From Paenibacillus sp. MZ04-78.2 (lineage in GTDB: Bacteria > Bacillota > Bacilli > Paenibacillales > NBRC-103111): DNA of 64,000 bases. Numbering within the stretch: position 1 is the stretch's first letter; the number at the start of each line of letters is the position of its first letter. Of the stretch, positions 36,614-44,619 are shown piece by piece. The stretch covers positions 62,001-126,000 of the forward strand of contig NZ_JANAVJ010000001.1 in NCBI RefSeq assembly GCF_024213375.1, written 5' to 3'. A model generated the notes under the pieces. That model did not search any database. It was not told where the DNA came from and saw only the letters and a list, made by a program, of their open reading frames with translations. A program made the translations under genes and the position numbers.

Positions 36614-37732
36614 TTACTTTAAATTTTCCGGGTTAAGCCCTTCCAGCTCCGGAATGACGAAACGCCCGTCCTTGCGAATCAGCCGGTCGTCAAAATAAAT
36701 CTCGCCCCCGCCAAATTCCGGCCGCTGAATAAGCACCAGATCCCAATGAACGGCGGATCGGTTGCCGTTGTCCGCCTGCTCGTACGCTTGACCGGGCGTG
36801 AAGTGAAGGCTGCCGTCGATTTTCTCGTCAAACAGCGTATCCTTCATCGGGTATAAAATATGCGGGTTGAACCCGAGGCTGAATTCACCGATATAACGGG
36901 CGCCTTCGTCCGTGTCGAGAATTTTGTTCAGCCGGGCGGTATCGTTTGCGGTAGCCTCGACGATTTTGCCCTTCTCGAACCGGAAGACGACGTTCTCGAA
37001 CGTAATTCCGGAATTTTCGGAAACCGTATTATAGGCGATGACGCCGTTCACGGAGTCGCGTACCGGGGCGCTATACAGCTCGCCATCCGGGATGTTGCGG
37101 CGGCCACAGCATTTGACGGAGCCGATGCCTTTGATCGAGAAGGAAATATCCGTTTCCCCCGGTCCTACGATGCGCACGCGATCGGTCCGGTTCATCAGCT
37201 CCTGAAGCGGAGTCATCGCATCGGACATTTTGGCATAATCCAGATTGCAGACGTCGAAGTAGAAATCTTCGAATTTTTCCGTGCTCATGCCGGCAAGCTG
37301 TGCCATCGAAGCATTCGGGTAACGCAGTACGACCCAGCGCGTATGCTTGATCCGCTGCTCCATGTGCACCTTTTGGCTGTAAATTCGTTTGTAAAGCTTC
37401 ATCTTATCCTCTGGCACGTCGGACAGCTCGCTTACGTTTTCACCGGCGCGAACCGCAACGTAGCAGTCCATATCCTTCATTCGAGACAGGTGCATATCGG
37501 CCCAATGCTCCAAGAACTCGGGCGTCGCAGAACGCAGCACTGCCGCCGTAATCGCATAGTCCGTCAGCTCCACGTAAGGATGGCCGCCGCGGGCATGCAC
37601 CTCCTGCACGAGACATTTGACGATTTCCCGCTCGGAGCCGATCATCTCGATCAACACCCTTTCGCCGGGCTGCACATTCAAAGAATAACCAACAAGATTA
37701 CGAGCCAGTTGTTCTAAACGGGGGTCACGCAT
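36614..37732 (-). CDS. M29-family aminopeptidase (AmpS/aminopeptidase II type)
   Basis: 372 residues, an M29 thermophilic-aminopeptidase-like metallopeptidase. N-terminal LEQLARNLVGYSLNVQPGERVLIE is typical. The C-terminal metal region contains ARYIGEFSLGFNP, SAVHWDL and a GGEIYFDD stretch with acidic ligands. It should release N-terminal residues from peptides. The start MRDPRLEQ has AAGGAG nine bases upstream; the ORF opens seven codons earlier. The TVP38-like gene ends 28 bases upstream. Confidence 0.9.
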   Translation of the reverse strand: MRDPRLEQLARNLVGYSLNVQPGERVLIEMIGSEREIVKCLVQEVHARGGHPYVELTDYAITAAVLRSATPEFLEHWADMHLSRMKDMDCYVAVRAGENVSELSDVPEDKMKLYKRIYSQKVHMEQRIKHTRWVVLRYPNASMAQLAGMSTEKFEDFYFDVCNLDYAKMSDAMTPLQELMNRTDRVRIVGPGETDISFSIKGIGSVKCCGRRNIPDGELYSAPVRDSVNGVIAYNTVSENSGITFENVVFRFEKGKIVEATANDTARLNKILDTDEGARYIGEFSLGFNPHILYPMKDTLFDEKIDGSLHFTPGQAYEQADNGNRSAVHWDLVLIQRPEFGGGEIYFDDRLIRKDGRFVIPELEGLNPENLK

Positions 37733-37760
37733 CGAATCTTCTCCTTTTTCCATAGCAATG

Positions 37761-38348
37761 TTAAAATTTGCTGCCGCTTTTGGTCCATTTGTTTTTGTAA
37801 TAATTCCCGATGATCAGCAGGACGAAAAACAAGGCTAATGCGGCAAAAAGTCTTCCTTTATACCGGCCGAGATGGAGCAGGTCGTGCCCGATTACCGATT
37901 CAAGGAAGATCATCGGCGCTTTGCCGATCAGCGTGCCGATCACAAAATCCCTTGGTTTGACCTTCATGACCGCAGCGCCCAGGTTGATGCCGAAGGAAGG
38001 AATCACCGGAATAATCCGGCTGGCTGCGATATACCAAAGTCCGTGCCGCTCCAGTCTCCCGCTCCATTGCTCGATAAAATCGTACTTCGCGAGCTTGCTT
38101 TGCACCCATGCCCTTCCGTAATTTCTTGCCGCATAATACGCAATAAACGCTCCAAGGCAAGCAAACACATAGTTGACCAGAAACCCTCGCCACAACCCGA
38201 AAATCAAGACGTTAGCCCCGGCTACCAAGACAAAAGGCACAACGGGAAACAGCGTCTGCAACAAAACGAGCAGCGCCCCCGCGACATGACCTATCCATCC
38301 GAGAGATTGGAGCGCTTCCGACAACTGGTGGACATTCCAATTGGCCAA
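37761..38348 (-). CDS. TVP38/DedA-like (VTT-domain) membrane protein
   Basis: 195 residues with about five hydrophobic segments. Region FPVVPFVLVAGANVLIFGLWRG resembles the SNARE-associated/VTT domain, and the later RIIPVIPSFGINLGAAVMKV is the second conserved loop. Such proteins act in lipid handling or are DedA-like scramblases. No specific role can be assigned. The gene is upstream of the aminopeptidase in the same direction, and about 370 bases of leader sequence separate it from rpsD on the other strand. Confidence 0.85.
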   Translation of the reverse strand: MANWNVHQLSEALQSLGWIGHVAGALLVLLQTLFPVVPFVLVAGANVLIFGLWRGFLVNYVFACLGAFIAYYAARNYGRAWVQSKLAKYDFIEQWSGRLERHGLWYIAASRIIPVIPSFGINLGAAVMKVKPRDFVIGTLIGKAPMIFLESVIGHDLLHLGRYKGRLFAALALFFVLLIIGNYYKNKWTKSGSKF

Positions 38349-38469
38349 TGGTCAAGCCTCCCTTCGCACATCATATTGTACCAGAAATTGCTTCCGATCA
38401 CGAACCTGTTGGAGCGATAGTCTGCAACAAAAAACAGCTTTTCGTATGCCGGTTCTCGCATTCCTACGC

Positions 38470-38498
38470 TTGACACGAACATATTCATCTTATAAAAT
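38470..38498 (+). promoter_or_regulatory. rpsD promoter
   Basis: Consensus TTGACA at 38470-38475, spacer of 17, TAAAAT at 38493-38498. This is the best promoter in the gap 38349-38716 and gives a transcript of about 210 nt before the rpsD start. Confidence 0.75.
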
Positions 38499-38504
38499 AA
38501 GAAG

Positions 38505-38716
38505 TCGAGAATAAGTATCGGAATTACTGCTCTGGCAGCCCGTTGCTTATGGTGGAAGCTTGCGTCACCCTCTGTAAGATTTTGCTGCCGACAGGACCGC
38601 GGCTGGTTCTTCTTGTCGGGTGCGGATCGTTAAGAAACGCTTCAGGCAAAATCGGGCACACGCTTCACCCGTTTATTAACTTAACCAAATTATTGATAAA
38701 AGGAGCTTCCCAACTT
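38505..38716 (+). promoter_or_regulatory. rpsD mRNA leader, likely S4 autoregulatory region
   Basis: About 210 untranslated bases precede rpsD. They include paired segments such as CCGACA...TGTCGG (38590-38622) and AGGAGC just before the ATG. In Bacillus the rpsD leader binds protein S4 to repress its own translation; the fold here has not been matched in detail. Most of the 38349-38716 gap is explained by promoter plus this leader. Confidence 0.5.
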
Positions 38717-39319
38717 ATGGCACGTTACACTGGTCCCAAATTTAAATTAAGCCGCCGCCTTGGTATTTCCTTGAGCGAAACTGGTAAAGAATTGAAAAAA
38801 CGTCCTTTCCCTCCGGGGCAGCATGGTCCGGGACAACGCAAGAAGCTGTCCGGCTACGGCGTTCAATTGCAAGAAAAACAAAAACTTCGCCACATGTACG
38901 GTTTGAACGAGAAGCAATTCCGCAACCTGTTCAACAAAGCTACCAAGCTGCAAGGGATCGCGGGCGAAAACTTCATGTTCCTGCTTGAAAGCCGTTTGGA
39001 CAACCTCGTATACCGTCTGGGCTTCGCCAACTCCCGCGCCGGCGCGCGTCAATTGGTTGCCCACGGTCACGTAACGGTGAACGGCAAGAAAGTCGATATC
39101 GCTTCCTACACGGTAAGCACGGGCGACGTTATCGGCCTTCGTGAGAAAAGCCGCAACCAGTCTTCCGTTAAAGAAGCTTTGGCAAACCGCAACCACCTGC
39201 CGGCTTACCTCGAATCCAGCGAAGGCGTATTGGAAGGCAAGTATGTTCGCTGGCCTGAGCGCTCTGAGCTCGCTCAAGAAATCGACGAAAAACAAATCGT
39301 CGAGTTCTACAGCCGCTAA
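38717..39319 (+). CDS. rpsD: 30S ribosomal protein S4
   Basis: 200 residues, normal length. N terminus [19 protein letters not shown], the S4 core ([13 protein letters not shown]) and the C-terminal S4 RNA-binding domain ([11 protein letters not shown] ... [18 protein letters not shown]). It is a primary 16S rRNA binder. The start ATG at 38717 is far downstream of the ORF start; AGGAG sits 11 bases upstream. Downstream tyrS is on the other strand, as expected for the rpsD-tyrS region in Bacillus. Confidence 0.97.
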   Translation: MARYTGPKFKLSRRLGISLSETGKELKKRPFPPGQHGPGQRKKLSGYGVQLQEKQKLRHMYGLNEKQFRNLFNKATKLQGIAGENFMFLLESRLDNLVYRLGFANSRAGARQLVAHGHVTVNGKKVDIASYTVSTGDVIGLREKSRNQSSVKEALANRNHLPAYLESSEGVLEGKYVRWPERSELAQEIDEKQIVEFYSR

Positions 39320-39336
39320 TATTTAATCGTACAAGG

Positions 39337-39379
39337 GCTGCTTTGCAGACAGGGAAACCTGCTGCAAAGCAGCTTTTTT
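39337..39379 (+). terminator. Rho-independent terminator of rpsD
   Basis: GCTGCTTTGCAG pairs with CTGCAAAGCAGC, followed by six Ts, 18 bases after the rpsD stop. Confidence 0.93.
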
Positions 39380-39415
39380 GCGTCGTGACTCTACTCTCCC
39401 CTGCCGAAAATCCCG

Positions 39416-39469
39416 AAAAAAAAAGGATGCTTCCGCCGAAGTCGATACGACATGCGGAGCATCCTTTTC
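39416..39469 (-). terminator. Rho-independent terminator of tyrS
   Basis: On the minus strand AAAAGGATGCTCCGC pairs with GCGGAAGCATCCTTTT and is followed by further Ts. It starts about nine bases after the tyrS stop. Confidence 0.9.
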
Positions 39470-39477
39470 TTATGTGC

Positions 39478-40734
39478 TTACCCTAGCTTAATGCGGGCAA
39501 ATTTGCGTTTGCCAACCTGCACGATTTCGCCGCCCTGCGGCGCGAGCTCGGCGTTCGGATCGTCGATTTTCTCCTCGTTGACCTTCACCGCGCCCTGCTG
39601 TACGCTCCGGCGCGCCTCGCTGCCCGAGCTTTGCAGACCAAGCGTAACGAGCAGCTTCACAATACGGATTTTACCGTCTTCCAGCGCCTCCTGCGGCAAA
39701 TCTACTTCCTGAATATCCTCCGGCAGCGCGCGCTGCTGGAAGACGGTCACGAAATGCTGCTGCGCTTCTTCCGCAGCCTGCTGCCCATGATACATCCGGA
39801 CAAAAGTGTAAGCAAGCCGCATCTTGGCATCGCGCGGATGAACGTTGCCGTTGCCGAGCCCATCGCGAAGCTGCTGCAGCTCTTCGTTCGAAATGTCGGT
39901 CGTCAGCTCGTAATATTTGAGCATCAGCTCGTCCGGCACGGACATCGCTTTGCCGTAAATTTCATTCGGCTCTTCGTCGATTCCGATATAGTTGCCGAGG
40001 CTCTTGCTCATCTTCTGCACGCCGTCCAGCCCTTCAAGCAGCGGGTTCATGATCGCTACCTGCGCATCAACGCCGTATTCCTTTTGCAGAGTACGACCCA
40101 TCAGCAGATTGAACTTCTGATCCGTTCCGCCCAGCTCAATATCGCTCTTAAGCGCCACCGAATCATAGCCCTGCATCAGCGGATAGAAAAACTCGTGGAT
40201 ATGAATCGGCTGTCCACCGGCATATCGCTTGGAGAAATCGTCCCGCTCCAGCATACGCGCCACCGTCAGCTTGGCCGACAGCTCGACGACATCGACGAAG
40301 GTGAGCGGTCCGAGCCATTCCGAGTTGTAGAACAGCTGCGTTTTTTGCGGGTCCAATATTTTATAAATTTGCTTCTGATACGTCTCCGCATTGCGTTTGA
40401 CGTCTTCTTGCGTCAACTGCTTGCGCGTCTCGGATTTGCCTGTCGGGTCCCCGATCCGGCCGGTGAAATCGCCGATGATAAGCTGCACCTGATGGCCGAA
40501 TTCCTGAAACTGGCGCAGCTTGTGCAACACGACCGTGTGCCCGACATGAATATCAGGAGCCGAAGGATCAAGTCCCAGTTTTACTTTTAAAGGAATTCCC
40601 GTTGCGACGGAGTCGATGACCTTCTGCTTCAAATCTTCCTCAGGCACGATCTCGACGACTCCGCGGCGAATCGTCTCCAGCTGACGGTTCACCTCCTGCT
40701 GCTGCTGCGGTGTCAATTGCTCCCATTTTGCCAT
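39478..40734 (-). CDS. tyrS: Tyrosyl-tRNA synthetase
   Basis: 418 residues, class I. HIGH-like HVGHTVV, DPSAPDIHVG, KMSKSLGN (KMSKS loop) near residue 235, and a C-terminal S4-like RNA-binding domain. Charges tRNA-Tyr. The ATG has AGGAGG eight bases upstream. Upstream is a T-box leader, so the gene is switched on when uncharged tRNA-Tyr accumulates. Confidence 0.97.
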   Translation of the reverse strand: MAKWEQLTPQQQQEVNRQLETIRRGVVEIVPEEDLKQKVIDSVATGIPLKVKLGLDPSAPDIHVGHTVVLHKLRQFQEFGHQVQLIIGDFTGRIGDPTGKSETRKQLTQEDVKRNAETYQKQIYKILDPQKTQLFYNSEWLGPLTFVDVVELSAKLTVARMLERDDFSKRYAGGQPIHIHEFFYPLMQGYDSVALKSDIELGGTDQKFNLLMGRTLQKEYGVDAQVAIMNPLLEGLDGVQKMSKSLGNYIGIDEEPNEIYGKAMSVPDELMLKYYELTTDISNEELQQLRDGLGNGNVHPRDAKMRLAYTFVRMYHGQQAAEEAQQHFVTVFQQRALPEDIQEVDLPQEALEDGKIRIVKLLVTLGLQSSGSEARRSVQQGAVKVNEEKIDDPNAELAPQGGEIVQVGKRKFARIKLG

Positions 40735-40772
40735 GGTTCGTTCCTCCTGCTTGATCTCTAAATTTGCAATAA

Positions 40773-41109
40773 AATAAAAAAAAGCCTCTCATCCCAAGGG
40801 ACGAGAAGGCTTTGCTCGCGGTACCACCCTAATTAAAGCCCGGCAAACGAAACGGTATCGTAAGGAAAAAATACACTTCCTTCACTAAATTTCGTTACCA
40901 AAGCTTTCACTTCATCGGATAACGGGCTGCTGCCCGATCGGAAGCTACTGACGGGCGGCTTTGACATGCCGTTCCGCGGTTCCCTTCCGCTGCTCCGGAC
41001 GGTAATTCGGTTTAAGGTCGGCCGCCGGTTCGCACCATCCACCAGCTCTCTGCAAGCTTAGTTCCTTATCCTACTAAGTCCATCACTGCATTTCAACGGT
41101 ATACAATTA
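40773..41109 (-). promoter_or_regulatory. T-box riboswitch of tyrS
   Basis: The minus strand carries the invariant T-box AGGGTGGTACCGCG (40830-40817), followed by a GC stem AAAGCCTTCTCG...GAGAGGCTTT and eight Ts (terminator). Upstream are a stem I with the AGAGAGC and GGTGCGAACCGG blocks. A UAC triplet at 41004-41002 (CCGAATTACC) is a candidate specifier codon for tyrosine. Uncharged tRNA-Tyr would open the antiterminator. It fills most of the gap 40735-41282. Confidence 0.95.
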
Positions 41110-41115
41110 TCCCTA

Positions 41116-41145
41116 GTTATATCACATGGCCAAAACGATTGTCAA
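41116..41145 (-). promoter_or_regulatory. tyrS promoter
   Basis: Minus strand TTGACA (41145-41140), spacer 18, TATAAC (41121-41116), leading into the T-box leader. Confidence 0.75.
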
Positions 41146-41235
41146 ACCCCTCGATTCGAAGCGTCAAATCAGACCGAAGTCAGCAAATCGTCATGGAGAA
41201 ACGATTTTGCGGCGGTGTGTAGCGGAGCGCTTTTA

Positions 41236-41244
41236 TGCTATAAT
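41236..41244 (+). promoter_or_regulatory. Extended -10 promoter of the PBP gene
   Basis: TGCTATAAT: consensus TATAAT at 41239-41244 with a TG extension; there is no good -35 element. It lies about 40 bases before the PBP start at 41283. Confidence 0.6.
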
Positions 41245-41282
41245 GTTTAAGAATGTTTTCCAATCAGGAGGAACTCGCTTTC

Positions 41283-44200
41283 ATGGAAAAGGAGACAAAA
41301 CAGAAAAGGCCAAGATATCAAGTCATCTTGCTTAGAACTGGCAAATATACTCTACATACGATCAAGTGGCTTTTTATCGCCGGTTTGTTTGCGGGTTTGC
41401 TGGGGGCCGGCGCCGCTTTCGGTTATGTCAGCGCACTGATTAAAGATGATCCGATTCGGAGCAAGGAAACGATGATGGCGCAAATGCAGGACGACGCCTT
41501 AACCGGATTCGTATATTTCCGCGACGATTCGGTCGTCGGCCAGCTTCGTACCGAGGAAGACCGGCGGATGGCGGGCTTGAAGGATATTCCCAAGCCAGTG
41601 CTGGATGCCGTATTGGCAATCGAGGACAACGACTTTTATCAGCATCGCGGCGTGGACATCAAAGGAACAGTCCGCGGGGTGCTCCAAAAGCTGTTGAATG
41701 ACGACGTTCAGACCGGAGGCAGCACGATTACGCAGCAGGTCGCCAGACGCGTCTTTCTGACGCTGGATGTAACCGACAGCCGCAAAGCCAAAGAAATTTT
41801 GCTCGCCCTGCGTATGGAGCGTCTGATGTCAAAGGATGAAATTTTGCTGGCCTACTTAAACAAAATTCCTTACGGCAACGGCTCGTCCGGCTATAACGTG
41901 TACGGCATTAAAGCAGCCGCTAAAGGGATCTTCAACATCGACGATCTCAACAAGTTGAATATTGCGCAAGCCGCCTATTTGGCAGGCGTGCCCCAGCAGC
42001 CGAGCAATTTCTCCGCTTTCACCAGCAAAGGCGAGGTCGACGGCGCCGCTTTCAAGCGCGCGGTTAAGCGCCAGCAGCTCGTGCTGAAGCGGATGCTGGA
42101 GGAAGGCAAAATCAACGAGCAGCAGTACCAGGAGGCGCTACAGTTCGACTTGAAGGGCTCGCTAGCCGAGCGTGTTAGAAAAGCATACACCACCTACCCT
42201 TTCCTGATGATCGAGGTAGAGAAGGAAGCGGCTAAGGCGCTGTTATCGGTCCAACACCCGAAGCTGGACCCGCAGGCCAATCCGGATATGTACAGCGAGG
42301 CGCTGAAAAGCGTACAAGCCCAATTGTCCCGGGGCGGCTATCACGTGTATACGACGATCGACAAAGACATCTATGAGTCGATGCGCAACATCGCGAAGAA
42401 TGATAATAACTTTACTGCTGAGGATAAAGTCAAAGGGATCGAGCAAATCGGCGCCGTCATGATGGACAGCAAAACCGGAGCCATTCTCGGCATGATGGAA
42501 GGGCGCGACTTTTTCAAGGAGCAGTTGAATCACGCGACACAGGCGCTCCGTCAGCCCGGATCGGCCATGAAGCCGATTGCCGCTTTTTTGCCCGCCATGG
42601 AGATGGGCGCCATTCAGCCAGCCTCGGTCATTGACGATGTCCCGATCATTCTCAAGGATGGCGGAAGAGGCTTTCACATCCCGGAAAACTGGGACAACAG
42701 TTATCATGGACTCATTACGGTCAGACGGGCGTTAAACCAGTCATATAACATTCCGGCGATCAAGCTTTTCATTGAAGACGTCGGCATTAAAGAAGCCTGG
42801 GAATTTGCCAAAAAGATGGGGATCGTCTCCATTACCAAGGAAGACTATCAAGCTCAGACGGGCGTTATCGGCGGTTTAAAAAACGGAGTAACGGTCAAAG
42901 AGTTGACGAATGCCTACGCGACGATCGGCAACAAAGGCGTGTTCAACGAAACGTTCCTCATCCGCAAGATTACGGACTCCCAAGGAAAAGTCGTCTTCGA
43001 GCATCAGCTTAACCCGTCAACCGCCTTTTCCGAGCAAACGGCATATTTGATGACCGATATGATGCGTACCGTCATTACGTCCGGTACGGCAACCGACCTG
43101 ATGAAAAATTTCAAGCACTACGGCAAAATTCCGATCGTCGGCAAAACCGGCTCGACCCAGGAAGATGCTGACGCTTGGTTTGTGGGCTACACGCCGGATA
43201 TTACACTGGGCGTCTGGGCCGGATATGACCAGTCGATTCATAAACTAAGCAAGAAAACCGGCGGAACGAACCGGGCCAAAAATATTTTTGCGCTCGTTCT
43301 GGATGATGCCATTAATAAAAAACCTGAGATGTTCCCGACAAAAGAGTTCGAGCGGCCGGCCAATATCGTCACGGCGACCGTATCCAGCCTTTCCGGAAAG
43401 CTGCCGAGCGCGGCGGCTTCGCAGGCGGGCAAGCTCGTCACGGACATATTTAATAAAAAATATATTCCGACGGAAGTAGATAACGTGATGGTAAGCTTGC
43501 CGATTATTGCGTATAACGGAATCAATTATCTCGCACAAGACGGAACGCCAAGCGAATTTGTTCAACAGAAGAGCGTGGTCAAGCGGGAAAAATCGCTCGG
43601 ACCTTTGTTTAGAGAGCTGGCAAGCGCCATGAACAGAGTCAAAGCGGACCGCCGCCGCAGTCTGGATTTTTACCGTCCGAAAGATTACCAAGACGATGCG
43701 CCTGCCGAGACCGATCCGCGGAAGGACGACGGAAATCCGCCGGCAGCGCCTACGACGGTGGTAGCGACCCAGACAGGCAGCACCAGCGTCATCACGTTCC
43801 AAGCAAGCTCAAGCGCCGACACGGTCGGTTACCGTTTGTACCGTTCCGCCAATAACGGGCCGTACCAGCGGGTAAGCAAAGTCGTGATGGCCGGCGACGA
43901 GGCGAAATTTACGGATTCCGGCAACGGAGGCAACCTGTACGGTTATTACGTGACCGCTGTCGATGTAGCCGGTAACGAATCGCTACCAAGCAAAGCGGCT
44001 TACACGGACGGAACGTCCGTCGATCTACCATCGCTCCCCCCGGATGGAGGTCAGAAGACCGCTCCGGAGAGCAAACCGAACGATGGAAAAAATAACGAAG
44101 GTACTGGCGGTTCGGAAAACGGCACCGGCTCTGGACCGAAAAAGGAGCAAGGCGCTGGCAGCGGCTCCACCGACAACGGTGATCAGAAGGCCGTCAAGAC

Positions 44201-44471
44201 ACCTCCGGCTGCGCCTACAGGATTGACGGCCAAGTCCACTGGCGGAGGCGTCGAGCTGAATTGGAAGGATAATCCCAGCAAAGAAAAAGTTAAGGAATAC
44301 AAGGTATACTATAGCGAAAAAGAAAACGGCAAGTTCGAGAAAATCGGTACAGTAGCGAATGCAACGCAATTCAAATACTATGCTGTCTCCTATGACGGCT
44401 ATTACAAAGTTTCCGCCACAAATGAATTCGGCGAATCCAAGCCTTCGGCGGCGGTGAAGTTCAAGAAATAA
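41283..44471 (+). CDS. Class A penicillin-binding protein with C-terminal fibronectin type III domains
   Basis: 1062 residues. A short cytoplasmic tail and one membrane segment (about 28-50) precede a GT51 transglycosylase (catalytic E114 in IEDNDF, GGSTITQQ at 145-152) and a transpeptidase (SAMK with S427, SYN, KTGS with K621). Residues about 815-905 and 975-1062 look like two FN3 domains, joined by a Gly/Lys/Ser-rich linker. It polymerises and crosslinks peptidoglycan at the outer membrane face. AGGAGG is 11 bases upstream of the ATG; an ATG ten codons earlier is not used. Confidence 0.92.
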   Translation: MEKETKQKRPRYQVILLRTGKYTLHTIKWLFIAGLFAGLLGAGAAFGYVSALIKDDPIRSKETMMAQMQDDALTGFVYFRDDSVVGQLRTEEDRRMAGLKDIPKPVLDAVLAIEDNDFYQHRGVDIKGTVRGVLQKLLNDDVQTGGSTITQQVARRVFLTLDVTDSRKAKEILLALRMERLMSKDEILLAYLNKIPYGNGSSGYNVYGIKAAAKGIFNIDDLNKLNIAQAAYLAGVPQQPSNFSAFTSKGEVDGAAFKRAVKRQQLVLKRMLEEGKINEQQYQEALQFDLKGSLAERVRKAYTTYPFLMIEVEKEAAKALLSVQHPKLDPQANPDMYSEALKSVQAQLSRGGYHVYTTIDKDIYESMRNIAKNDNNFTAEDKVKGIEQIGAVMMDSKTGAILGMMEGRDFFKEQLNHATQALRQPGSAMKPIAAFLPAMEMGAIQPASVIDDVPIILKDGGRGFHIPENWDNSYHGLITVRRALNQSYNIPAIKLFIEDVGIKEAWEFAKKMGIVSITKEDYQAQTGVIGGLKNGVTVKELTNAYATIGNKGVFNETFLIRKITDSQGKVVFEHQLNPSTAFSEQTAYLMTDMMRTVITSGTATDLMKNFKHYGKIPIVGKTGSTQEDADAWFVGYTPDITLGVWAGYDQSIHKLSKKTGGTNRAKNIFALVLDDAINKKPEMFPTKEFERPANIVTATVSSLSGKLPSAAASQAGKLVTDIFNKKYIPTEVDNVMVSLPIIAYNGINYLAQDGTPSEFVQQKSVVKREKSLGPLFRELASAMNRVKADRRRSLDFYRPKDYQDDAPAETDPRKDDGNPPAAPTTVVATQTGSTSVITFQASSSADTVGYRLYRSANNGPYQRVSKVVMAGDEAKFTDSGNGGNLYGYYVTAVDVAGNESLPSKAAYTDGTSVDLPSLPPDGGQKTAPESKPNDGKNNEGTGGSENGTGSGPKKEQGAGSGSTDNGDQKAVKTPPAAPTGLTAKSTGGGVELNWKDNPSKEKVKEYKVYYSEKENGKFEKIGTVANATQFKYYAVSYDGYYKVSATNEFGESKPSAAVKFKK

Positions 44472-44479
44472 CAGTAATG

Positions 44480-44525
44480 AAAAAAGGGACACAAACCGCT
44501 TGTGCGGTTCGTAGCCCTTTTTTTA
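44480..44525 (+). terminator. Rho-independent terminator of the PBP gene
   Basis: AAAAAAGGG plus CCGC pair with GCGG plus CCCTTTTTTT. It starts eight bases after the stop. Confidence 0.85.
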
Positions 44526-44534
44526 GATAAATAA

Positions 44535-44585
44535 TAAAAGAGAGGAGCTCCGCCACTTGAAGCAGCGGAAATCCTCCCCTTGATA
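44535..44585 (-). terminator. Terminator of acsA
   Basis: On the minus strand GGGGAGGA...CCGC pairs with GCGGAG...TCCTC and is followed by CTTTTATTAT. Imperfect but well placed after the acsA stop. Confidence 0.65.
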
Positions 44586-44619
44586 ATAAACGATATCAAG
44601 CCAACACCGGACGAGCTTC

